Assembly: GCA_002422505.1 (NCBI GenBank)
Contig: DIVX01000130.1
Location: 34,714 to 48,553, forward strand
Direction: 5' to 3'
DNA length: 13,840 bases
Source of the DNA: Desulfovibrio sp. UBA6121
Lineage (GTDB): Bacteria > Desulfobacterota > Desulfovibrionia > Desulfovibrionales > Desulfovibrionaceae
This document shows, one piece after another, positions 4,608-10,579 of this stretch (within the stretch, counting starts at the first letter, position 1; every line of letters starts with the position of its first letter). Under the pieces are notes generated by a model. The model was not told the DNA's origin and made no database searches. It worked only from the letters and a program-made list of their open reading frames with translations. A program made the translations under genes and the position numbers.

Positions 4608-7103
4608 TTAGCCCCTTTTCTTGCGCGGATTTTCGGCCTTGGAGGCCAGCTTGGTCAGCTCGGCCAGGCGCGCGTCGACCATGCTGTACAGCGAGCCCGG
4701 CGTGTAGCGGCCGTCTTTTCTGCGGGTGCCTGCGGGCAGGCCGGTCAAAAGGGTCATGGCCTGCTCTATGGTGGCTACGGGGTAAAGGTGGAACTGGCCC
4801 TCGCGCACTGCCTCCACCACTTCGTCTTTTAAGAGCAGGTGCACGGCGTTGTCCGCCGGGAAGAGCACGCCCTGGCGGCCGGTAAGGCCCCGCCTGCGGC
4901 AGACCTCGAAGAAGCCCTCCACCTTGCGGCTCACCCCGCCTACGGCCATTATGGCCCCGCTTTGGCTCACCGCGCCGGTAAAGGCCAGGGAGAGGTCGTT
5001 CGGCGCGCCGGACAGGGCGGACAAAAGCGCCGCCAGCTCCGCGCCGGAGGCCGAGTCGCCCTCCACCCCTGCGTAGTTCTGCTCAAAGCACAGGCTGCCG
5101 GTGAGCACCAGGGGCTTATCCTGCGCGAACAGCCGCACCAGGCAACTCTTTATGATCATCATGCCCTTGGTGTGGATGGGCCCGCCCAGCTGGGCCTCGC
5201 GCTCCAGGTCCAGAATGCCGCCGTGGCCAACGCCCACCGTGCAGGAGATCTGGTGCGGCAGGCCGAACTCGTAGTCGCCAAACAGCGTAACCGAGAGCCC
5301 GTTGGCCCGGCCCACGGCGCTGCCGCCGGTGGCCACCTTGATGATCTCGCGGTCGTAGTCGGCCATGAACTCTTCTTCAAAGAGGTTGGCGCGGAAGTCG
5401 TGCTCGGCCACGGCGCGGTTCAAATCGCGCAGCTCCACCAGGTCCCGGCCATCCATGCGGGCCAGGGCGGCGGCTTCTATCATGCGTCCGCGCACCTGGG
5501 TAAAGGACAGGGTGAGCAGCTTCTGGTCCTCGGCCAGGCGGCTGGCGTGGTCCACCAGTCCGGCCAGGGCCTCGCGTGAGAAGGGCGGCAGCGCCGCCTG
5601 GTCGATGATGCCGCACAGGGCGGAGAGGTAATGCCGCACGCTGGCCGCGTGGCGCGCAACCGTGCCCTGCAGGTGGGCCTTGAGCTTGAAGTGCTTGCGG
5701 AAGCGGTCGTCATTGGTCAGCAGCGCCTCGTAGGCTTCGTCGGTGCCCACCAGGATGATCTTGAGGTCCAGCGGAATGGGCTCGGGCTCAATGGTGCGCG
5801 TGCGGGCCTGCTCGGCGTCGGCAGGGTCCTCCATGCGCAGCTTGCCCAGGCGCAGTGCGCGCAAAAGGCCCTCCCAGGAGCCCTGGTTGCCCATCAGGTC
5901 CTCTATGTTGACGATGAGGAAGCCGCCGTTGGCGCGGTGCACGCTGCCCGCGCGCACCAGGGTGAAGTCGGTGTAGAACGCGCCCAGCTCGCTCTCGCGC
6001 TCTATGCTGCCCAGAAGGTTGAAGGCCGTGGGGTGGTCCTCCACGATGACCGGCGCGCCGACGCGTTCACGCGCGGCCTTGCTGTTGTCCACAAAGAGGT
6101 TGACCTCGTGGCGGTAGCTTATGTCGTCCGGGCCGGGGGGCGGGCTGTGCGGGTCCGGGTGCTGGCCGTGGGCGGCGACGGCCGCGGCGGGCGTGCTGGA
6201 GGATTTGTCGCCCGTGTCGCGCGGCAAATACGTCTCCACGTTGTCCAGAATGTCCTTCTCCACGGCGGCCAGGTGCTCCAGCAGGCGCGGCGTGGCGGCG
6301 TGCTCCTTGCGCAGGGGGGCCAGGCGCTCGGCCAGGGCCTCCTTGGCGATTTCGCGGTGCAGCTTGACCTCGCCCTGGCGGAAGCCCTGTTCGCTTTGGG
6401 CCAGCTTGCGCAAGAAAACGCTGATGTCGGACAGCAGGCGCTCGCCCTTGGTTTTGAGCAGCTTGCGCCGCGCCGGGGCCAAGCGCCCGTATTCCTCGTC
6501 GCCCATGACCTTGCCGCCCACCATGGGCATGATGGTCAACCCGCCGTTGTCGTCCATGTCCAGGGCGAAGCCTTTGTCGCGCGCCATGGTTTCCATCTTG
6601 CTGTAGATGCTGTCGCGCGTGGCGGAAAAGCGTTTGAAGAGCGTCTCGTGCTTGCGGCGGTATGTGTCCTGGTCGAAGCTGGCGGAAATGGCCAAACGCA
6701 CGTCGGCCAGGGCCTTGGTCAGGGCGGTTTTGTACACGCGGCCCTGGCCCGCAGGCAAAGAAACGGCCAGGGGCCGGTCCTCGTCCTCAAAATTATGCAG
6801 GTAGATCCAATCGCAGGGGGTGGGGCGCTTGGCGGCCTCCGGCTTCAAAAACTGGCGCACGAAGTGGGTGCGCCCCTGGCCGGGCTCGCCCGCGACAAAG
6901 ACGTTGTACTCCAGGCCGGGAATCATGATGGCCATGCGCAGGGCCTGCATGGCGCGCGGCTGGAACACTGCCTGGCCGCTCTTGCGGGGCACTTTTCTGC
7001 TGTCCTCGTAGGGCAGGGTGGCCGGGTCCAGGCGGTTTCGCAGCTTCTCCGGCGGCAGGGGATGCGCCGCGCGCGCGAGAATCGGTTGGGCTTTTTTCGT
7101 CAT
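4608..7103 (-). CDS. LonC-like (Lon-related, AAA_32 type) protease
   Basis: This 831-residue cytoplasmic protein has a Lon-type Ser-Lys protease domain at the C-terminus. The catalytic serine is S684 in EGDSASGAELAALLSALSG and the lysine is K727 in GGVSRKVEGFFEVC. Upstream, residues ~20-90 (LPYEDSRKV, GQAVFQPRAMQALRMA) lead to a P-loop at 72-79, GEPGQGRT, in which Arg replaces the usual Lys. About 310 residues, much of it charged and probably coiled coil (~143-290), separate this from the second half of the AAA module (HRANGGFLIVNIEDLM, 390-404; KIILVGTDEAYEALL; DDRFRKHFKLKA). A large insertion in the AAA module and degenerate nucleotide motifs are features of LonC. I chose ATG 7101-7103; an in-frame start at 7187 would add 28 unlikely residues. 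The ribosome site before 7103 is poor. Confidence 0.9.
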   Translation of the reverse strand: MTKKAQPILARAAHPLPPEKLRNRLDPATLPYEDSRKVPRKSGQAVFQPRAMQALRMAIMIPGLEYNVFVAGEPGQGRTHFVRQFLKPEAAKRPTPCDWIYLHNFEDEDRPLAVSLPAGQGRVYKTALTKALADVRLAISASFDQDTYRRKHETLFKRFSATRDSIYSKMETMARDKGFALDMDDNGGLTIMPMVGGKVMGDEEYGRLAPARRKLLKTKGERLLSDISVFLRKLAQSEQGFRQGEVKLHREIAKEALAERLAPLRKEHAATPRLLEHLAAVEKDILDNVETYLPRDTGDKSSSTPAAAVAAHGQHPDPHSPPPGPDDISYRHEVNLFVDNSKAARERVGAPVIVEDHPTAFNLLGSIERESELGAFYTDFTLVRAGSVHRANGGFLIVNIEDLMGNQGSWEGLLRALRLGKLRMEDPADAEQARTRTIEPEPIPLDLKIILVGTDEAYEALLTNDDRFRKHFKLKAHLQGTVARHAASVRHYLSALCGIIDQAALPPFSREALAGLVDHASRLAEDQKLLTLSFTQVRGRMIEAAALARMDGRDLVELRDLNRAVAEHDFRANLFEEEFMADYDREIIKVATGGSAVGRANGLSVTLFGDYEFGLPHQISCTVGVGHGGILDLEREAQLGGPIHTKGMMIIKSCLVRLFAQDKPLVLTGSLCFEQNYAGVEGDSASGAELAALLSALSGAPNDLSLAFTGAVSQSGAIMAVGGVSRKVEGFFEVCRRRGLTGRQGVLFPADNAVHLLLKDEVVEAVREGQFHLYPVATIEQAMTLLTGLPAGTRRKDGRYTPGSLYSMVDARLAELTKLASKAENPRKKRG

Positions 7104-7176
7104 GCTCCGTCCGTGATAGAGTGTGAGGGCGGTTCGCGTGGCCGCGCCGCCGCGTTCACCATTACTGGCTTCCGGC

Positions 7177-7187
7177 GTGATTGTCAC
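7177..7187. promoter_or_regulatory. GTGA-TTG-TCAC inverted repeat between divergent genes
   Basis: A perfect 4+3+4 inverted repeat lies in the 255-base region between the LonC-like gene and atpZ, about 74 bases before the protease start. On the minus strand it contains GTGACA, a 5/6 match to a -35 box, with AGTAAT 15 bases further on. It could be an operator or simply part of a weak promoter. The rest of 7104-7358 has no gene. Confidence 0.28.
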
Positions 7188-7263
7188 TACAGGCGGCGCG
7201 AAGCGGGGCCGCAGGCGCGCGGCAGAAAAGATGAAAAATGCATGGCCCCGGCGGACAACCGCA

Positions 7264-7292
7264 TTGACGGAGGCGGGGGCTTGTGCTAGCTA
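7264..7292 (+). promoter_or_regulatory. Possible promoter of the atpZ operon
   Basis: TTGACG (7264-7269, 5/6) is followed after 17 bases by TAGCTA (7287-7292, only 2/6). The weak -10 would suit a regulated promoter, and transcription would start close to the Rex-like half-site at 7300. Confidence 0.33.
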
Positions 7293-7299
7293 CTTCTCC

Positions 7300-7317
7300 T
7301 TGTGAAGAAATGAACGT
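7300..7317. promoter_or_regulatory. Candidate Rex-binding site upstream of atpZ
   Basis: The sequence reads TTGTGAA, GAAA, TGAACGT. Against the usual Rex form TTGTGAA-N4-TTCACAA the left half is a 7/7 match and the right half 3/7. It lies 42 bases before atpZ and just downstream of the candidate promoter, a position expected for a repressor. The rex gene closes this gene cluster, which makes the assignment more plausible, but half the site is poor. Confidence 0.42.
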
Positions 7318-7325
7318 CCCGGCCT

Positions 7326-7347
7326 GATGGTCGCTCGCGGGACCATC
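7326..7347 (+). promoter_or_regulatory. Leader hairpin just before the atpZ ribosome site
   Basis: GATGGTC (7326-7332) and GACCATC (7341-7347) form a perfect 7-bp stem with an 8-base loop. The GGGG of the ribosome site begins one base later (7349-7352), 6 bases before the atpZ ATG. The hairpin may affect translation start or mRNA stability; it has no T-run and is not a terminator. Confidence 0.45.
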
Positions 7348-7358
7348 CGGGGTGCAGT

Positions 7359-7631
7359 ATGTTCTTTCCCAAGCAGGGCAAGCCTTCCGGGGCAGTGGAG
7401 CTGTTTTACGTGGCTGGGACCATTGGTCTGCAGCTGGTGAGCGCCACCTTCATCGGGCTGGCCATGGGTTACTTCCTGGACAAATGGTTGGGGACAAGCC
7501 CGTGGCTCTTGATGTTGTTTCTCCTTCTCGGCATCGTGGCGGGTTTTCGCGACGTGTACCGGGAAGTGAAACGCATTCAGCGGCGCACAGGGGACGCCCC
7601 CGGCGCTGACGGTTCTGATCAAGGCAACTAG
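7359..7631 (+). CDS. atpZ: AtpZ-like protein (AtpZ/AtpI family), F0 accessory subunit
   Basis: This 90-residue inner-membrane protein has two membrane helices, roughly residues 16-37 (FYVAGTIGLQLVSATFIGLA) and 47-63 (PWLLMLFLLLGIVAGF). Between them is the family signature GYFLDKWLGTSPW, and after the second helix comes the basic FRDVYREVKR. AtpZ proteins are encoded at the head of ATP synthase operons and are thought to act with AtpI in c-ring assembly or divalent cation uptake; neither is settled. GGGG (7349-7352) lies 6 bases before the ATG. It opens a four-gene F0 operon, with 40 bases to atpI. Confidence 0.85.
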   Translation: MFFPKQGKPSGAVELFYVAGTIGLQLVSATFIGLAMGYFLDKWLGTSPWLLMLFLLLGIVAGFRDVYREVKRIQRRTGDAPGADGSDQGN

Positions 7632-7671
7632 GCGGCGCGGGTTTCGGCCCGCTCGGCCAAGACGAGGCTCC

Positions 7672-8115
7672 ATGTTTGAAAGGCTTGTTCAAAGAATAGA
7701 CGCCATGCTGTTTCGTCGCGGGTTCGTCGTGACGGATGCGCGCAGGCTGATGCGCAACCAGATGCTTTTGGCTGCCGGTGGGTCGGCGGTTGCGTGTTTA
7801 GCGACGGGGTTTGCCAATTGGGGGCTGTCCTTCGCTGCCGGTGCGCTCATCATCAGCATCAACTTCTGGTGGCTTTCCAAGGCCGCGCAAGAGTTGGTCC
7901 AGGTGAAGCAGGGCGCCACGTTCACGCTTTTGACGCTCTTTTATGGTAGGTTGGTGTTGACCGCCGCCGCCATCGCCGGGCTTGTCGCCTGGGCTGGGGC
8001 ATCGGTTTTCGGGCTTTTGGCCGGACTTTCCACCGTGGTGCTTAACGCCGCGCTGTGGGGAGTTCTTCAGATCAGGCACAAAGTCCCCACTGTGGGGAAG
8101 GGGAAGGAGGCTTAA
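7672..8115 (+). CDS. atpI: ATP synthase subunit I (AtpI)
   Basis: This 147-residue inner-membrane protein has about four hydrophobic segments: MLLAAGGSAVACLATGF, LSFAAGALIISINFWWL, TLLTLFYGRLVLTAAAIAGL and FGLLAGLSTVVLNAALWGV. The motif GALIISINFWWLSK together with a following YGRL is typical of the ATP-synt_I family. AtpI is a non-stoichiometric helper thought to assist c-ring assembly. GAGG lies 4 bases before the ATG. The gene ends 3 bases before the atpB start, and its last codons contain the AAGGAGG that serves atpB, so the two are likely translationally coupled. Confidence 0.85.
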   Translation: MFERLVQRIDAMLFRRGFVVTDARRLMRNQMLLAAGGSAVACLATGFANWGLSFAAGALIISINFWWLSKAAQELVQVKQGATFTLLTLFYGRLVLTAAAIAGLVAWAGASVFGLLAGLSTVVLNAALWGVLQIRHKVPTVGKGKEA

Positions 8116-8118
8116 CAC

Positions 8119-8805
8119 ATGTCTGCAGGACTTCCGCATCCGCTGACCTATTCGGTCATCATCGACGAGAAGCTGGGACTCGGTCTGCCGCCGCACGTGT
8201 ACTACATGTGGCTGGCAATGATCATTCTTTTCACCTGCGCCATGATGCTGCGCGGTCGTCTCCAGCTGGTGCCTGGCGGGATGCAGAACGTGTTCGAGAC
8301 GGTCATAGGAGGTCTTGAGGACTTCACCGTAGCGAATATAGGCGAGGACGGCCGAAAGGTCTTCCCGTTCCTCTGCTCCATTTTCATCTTCATTCTGGTC
8401 ATGAACTACATCGGCCTGATTCCCGGCTGCGACGCCGCCACGGCCAATGTGAACACCAACGCGGCCATGGCCCTGTGCGTGTTCCTCTACTACAACTACA
8501 TCGGCATCAAACGCTGGGGCTTTGGCTACATCAAGCACTTCATGGGCCCCATGGCCGCCCTGGCCCCGCTGATGCTGGTGCTTGAGACCGTGAGCCACTT
8601 GGCGCGCCCGGTCTCCCTCACCCTTCGTCTCTTCGGCAACATCCGCGGCGAGGAAATCGTCCTGGTGCTGCTCTTCGTTCTCGCGCCGGTGCTCGGCACC
8701 CTGCCCATGTACTTCCTGTTCATCCTGGGCAAAACCATTCAGGCCTTCATCTTCTTCATGCTGACGATGATCTACCTGAAGGGCTCCTTGGAGCACGCGC
8801 ACTAA
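8119..8805 (+). CDS. atpB: ATP synthase F0 subunit a
   Basis: This 228-residue inner-membrane protein forms the stator half of the ion channel of F-type ATP synthase. It has the expected five or six hydrophobic segments (for instance YYMWLAMIILFTCAMML, FLCSIFIFILVMNYIGLIPG and EIVLVLLFVLAPVLGTLP). The hallmark SLTLRLFGNIRGEE carries the essential arginine of helix 5, preceded by ETVSHLARPV. The length is normal for the family. AAGGAGG (8104-8110) is 8 bases before the ATG. A 54-base spacer with a small hairpin separates it from atpE. The b, delta and F1 subunits are not nearby; the operon stops after atpE. Confidence 0.97.
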   Translation: MSAGLPHPLTYSVIIDEKLGLGLPPHVYYMWLAMIILFTCAMMLRGRLQLVPGGMQNVFETVIGGLEDFTVANIGEDGRKVFPFLCSIFIFILVMNYIGLIPGCDAATANVNTNAAMALCVFLYYNYIGIKRWGFGYIKHFMGPMAALAPLMLVLETVSHLARPVSLTLRLFGNIRGEEIVLVLLFVLAPVLGTLPMYFLFILGKTIQAFIFFMLTMIYLKGSLEHAH

Positions 8806-8816
8806 ACTTGGGGAAA

Positions 8817-8830
8817 TGGTCGTTCGACCA
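8817..8830 (+). promoter_or_regulatory. Hairpin in the atpB-atpE spacer
   Basis: TGGTCG and CGACCA form an inverted repeat around TT; a realistic RNA form is a 5-bp stem with a GTTC loop. It sits 16 bases before the AGGAG ribosome site (8846-8850) of atpE. Subunit c is needed in many copies, so leader structure here may help set its translation or protect the mRNA. Confidence 0.4.
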
Positions 8831-8859
8831 CAACAACATACCTTTAGGAGTACACTGCT

Positions 8860-9180
8860 ATGCGTAAGTCTCTTCTGATGACCCTGGCCATGGTTCTTTG
8901 CGCTTCCGCCGCTTTCGCTTCTGACGGCGCCGCCGTCGCCGCCGTGGGCCCCGTGGCCGCTTGGGCCACCGCCATCGGCATGGGCATCGCCGCCGGTCTC
9001 TGCGGCATCGGCCAGGGCCTGGGCCTCAAGGCCGCTTGCGAAGGCACCGCCCGCAACCCCGAAGCCGGTGGCAAAATCACCGTTACCCTGATCCTGGGCC
9101 TGGCCTTCATCGAGTCCCTGGCCATTTACGCCCTGGTCGTCAACCTGATCCTGCTCTTCGTGAAGCCCCTGGGCGCCTAG
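8860..9180 (+). CDS. atpE: ATP synthase F0 subunit c with signal-like N-terminus
   Basis: This 106-residue proteolipid forms the rotating c-ring. The first ~21 residues (MRKSLLMTLAMVLCASAAFA) look like a cleavable signal peptide, making the protein longer than the usual 75-90; the remainder would be ~85 residues. Two helices (about 30-60 and 73-102) flank the conserved polar loop A-R65-N66-P67-E-A. The ion-binding carboxylate is E85 in FIESLAIY. Residues Q52, S86 and Y90 match those used in Na+-binding c subunits, but the Thr next to that Ser is Leu87 here. AGGAG (8846-8850) lies 9 bases before the ATG. A strong terminator follows after 22 bases, ending the operon. Confidence 0.96.
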   Translation: MRKSLLMTLAMVLCASAAFASDGAAVAAVGPVAAWATAIGMGIAAGLCGIGQGLGLKAACEGTARNPEAGGKITVTLILGLAFIESLAIYALVVNLILLFVKPLGA

Positions 9181-9202
9181 TACCCACGGTCAATTCGGAA
9201 TC

Positions 9203-9231
9203 AAGGAGGCCTTTTCCGGGCCTCCTTTTTT
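9203..9231 (+). terminator. Rho-independent terminator of the atpZIBE operon
   Basis: AAGGAGGCC (9203-9211) and GGCCTCCTT (9219-9227) pair as a perfect 9-bp stem with a 7-base loop, and six T residues run from 9226 to 9231. It separates the F0 genes from rex. Confidence 0.93.
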
Positions 9232-9240
9232 CCGAAGAAT

Positions 9241-9258
9241 CTGTTCCAAATTTCACAA
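9241..9258. promoter_or_regulatory. Candidate Rex operator upstream of rex
   Basis: The sequence reads CTGTTCC, AAAT, TTCACAA. Against TTGTGAA-N4-TTCACAA the right half matches 7/7 and the left half 3/7, with an AT-rich centre as expected. It lies 21 bases before the rex ATG and would allow autorepression. Confidence 0.5.
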
Positions 9259-9279
9259 ATTCCACACCGGACGTCTAGA

Positions 9280-9924
9280 ATGGCCGTTAAGAGCGAGCAT
9301 ATCCCCAAGGCCACCATCGCCCGGCTGGCCACCTACATTCAGGTTCTATCGGAGTTCAAGCGCGAAGGAACAGATGTCGTCTCTTCCGAGCGTTTGGCCG
9401 AGGCCTGCTCTGTGAATTCATCGCAAATACGTAAAGATTTGGCTTACTTCGGTGAGTTTGGCGTGCGTGGCGTGGGGTATTACGTCCAGGAACTCATCAC
9501 CTCCATCAAGCGGTCGCTGGGCATAGACCGCGCCTGGAACTGCGCCCTGGTGGGCGTGGGCAACCTGGGCCGCGCGCTGTTGCGCCACCGCGAATTCTCG
9601 CGCAAGGGCTTTATCATCCGCGGCGCGTTCGACTGCGACCCCTACAAGATCGGCGAAGTGGTGGAAGGCATGGAGATTGTCTGCTCCCGCCAGCTGCCCG
9701 CCAAGGTCAAGGAACTGGGGCTGGAGATCGGCGTCATCACCACCCCGCCGGAACGCGCCCAGCGCGCCGCCAATTACCTCATTGGCGCTGGCATCAAGGG
9801 CATCATCAACTTCGCTCCCGCGCGCATCGCCGTGCCCAAGCACATCCATTTGGAGTATGTGGACTTCTTCCACTACTTCTACGCCGCTGCCTTCCACATC
9901 CGTTTCGACGACACCCGCGACTAA
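9280..9924 (+). CDS. rex: Redox-sensing transcriptional repressor Rex
   Basis: This 214-residue dimeric repressor binds DNA when NADH is low and releases it when NADH rises. Residues 1-80 form the winged helix: IPKATIARLATYIQVL, then the recognition segment SSQIRKDLAYFGEFGVRGVGY. A Rossmann domain follows with the dinucleotide motif GVGNLG at 92-97, the acidic FDCDPYKIG after strand 2, and the domain-swap C-terminal helix including DFFHYFYAAAFHIRF. All expected parts are present at normal length. The ATG lacks a strong ribosome site; only GGA at 9269-9271 is visible. It follows the atpE terminator, so it probably has its own promoter under the candidate Rex operator at 9241-9258. In Desulfovibrio, Rex is known to control energy genes including sat. 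Confidence 0.97.
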   Translation: MAVKSEHIPKATIARLATYIQVLSEFKREGTDVVSSERLAEACSVNSSQIRKDLAYFGEFGVRGVGYYVQELITSIKRSLGIDRAWNCALVGVGNLGRALLRHREFSRKGFIIRGAFDCDPYKIGEVVEGMEIVCSRQLPAKVKELGLEIGVITTPPERAQRAANYLIGAGIKGIINFAPARIAVPKHIHLEYVDFFHYFYAAAFHIRFDDTRD

Positions 9925-9956
9925 TTTTTCACCAACGATAGCTTTTATTGATTGCA

Positions 9957-9975
9957 GGCAGTTGACTTGACTGCC
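9957..9975. repeat. 6-bp inverted repeat GGCAGT/ACTGCC upstream of cheD
   Basis: GGCAGT (9957-9962) and ACTGCC (9970-9975) are perfectly inverted around a 7-base spacer containing TTGACTTG overlap. It may be the hairpin end of rex mRNA or an operator. No T-run follows. Confidence 0.4.
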
Positions 9976-9986
9976 GGATGAGCCGA

Positions 9987-10000
9987 TGATGTGCACATCA
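9987..10000. promoter_or_regulatory. 14-bp perfect palindrome upstream of cheD
   Basis: TGATGTGCACATCA is identical on both strands. It is centred 41 bases before the chosen cheD start, in the 110-base rex-cheD gap. Perfect palindromes of this length are typical operator sites for dimeric regulators; the regulator cannot be named. GCCGATGA (9982-9989) overlaps it and resembles a sigma28 -10 box, but no matching -35 is seen. Confidence 0.45.
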
Positions 10001-10034
10001 GTTGTCCCGTTGTGCGCAGATTGGAGCTTCCCCC

Positions 10035-10544
10035 GTGCAGGATTTTGACCAGTATCCCAAAGTATTCTTGCAAACGGGCGACTGCTTCCTTGGAGTGCGG
10101 CCCACACTGGTCTCCACGGTGCTTGGGTCGTGCATCGCCGTTACCATGTGCGAACCGGCACGCGGCATTGGCGCAATCTGCCACGCCTTCCTTCCAGATA
10201 GCATCTCCTTTCAAAATTCTTCTCGCGAGCCGCAAGTGTGCCGCTTTGTTGACACTGCACTGGAGAATATGTTCTCTTCGCTCATGAAGCTCAAGGTCAA
10301 CCCAGAGAACATCGTGGTCAAGATGTTCGGCGGGGCCTCCGGGCTTATGGGCGGAACGGAGCGCACCAACCTCTACGACATCGGCGGGCGCAACATCCGC
10401 GCCGTGCGTTCCTGGCTCATGAACCACGGCCTGCCGCTGTCGCGGTCGCAGGTGGGCGGCAACCAGGGGCGCAAGCTGCACTTCCTCACCCACACGGGCG
10501 ATGTTTGGATCAAGCAGCTGAACCGCAGTTGCAGGGAATGTTGA
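10035..10544 (+). CDS. cheD: Chemoreceptor glutamine deamidase CheD
   Basis: This 169-residue cytoplasmic enzyme deamidates specific glutamines in methyl-accepting chemotaxis proteins and can interact with CheC. The core motif LVSTVLGSCIAVTMCEP contains the catalytic Cys33, and GAICHAFLP contains His50, 17 residues later as in characterised CheD. The third catalytic position, Thr six residues before the Cys in Thermotoga CheD, is Ser27 here with a Thr beside it. KMFGGASGLM, the GGRNIRAVRSWL segment and VGGNQGRKLHF complete the family pattern. I chose GTG 10035 because GGAG (10023-10026) is 8 bases upstream; TTG 10002 would add 11 residues. No other chemotaxis gene is nearby; a secreted acetolactate decarboxylase starts 35 bases after its stop. 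Confidence 0.93.
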   Translation: MQDFDQYPKVFLQTGDCFLGVRPTLVSTVLGSCIAVTMCEPARGIGAICHAFLPDSISFQNSSREPQVCRFVDTALENMFSSLMKLKVNPENIVVKMFGGASGLMGGTERTNLYDIGGRNIRAVRSWLMNHGLPLSRSQVGGNQGRKLHFLTHTGDVWIKQLNRSCREC

Positions 10545-10579
10545 GCACGCGCCAACTTATGGCGCAAAGGAAGGCTTGC

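Noticed and set aside
3759..4832. Plus-strand open frame of 357 codons
   Set aside because: It runs antisense across two genuine minus-strand genes and their 3-base junction. Composition is that of a shadow frame.
5631..7289. Long plus-strand open frame (552 codons) opposite the LonC-like gene
   Set aside because: It is the complement of a well-supported protease gene in GC-rich DNA. Its translation is low-complexity (Gly, Val, His, Gln, Leu) without family motifs.
9963..9989. Sigma28 flagellar promoter for cheD
   Set aside because: The -10 (GCCGATGA) fits well, but the expected -35 position reads TGACTTGA, matching only 3 of 8.
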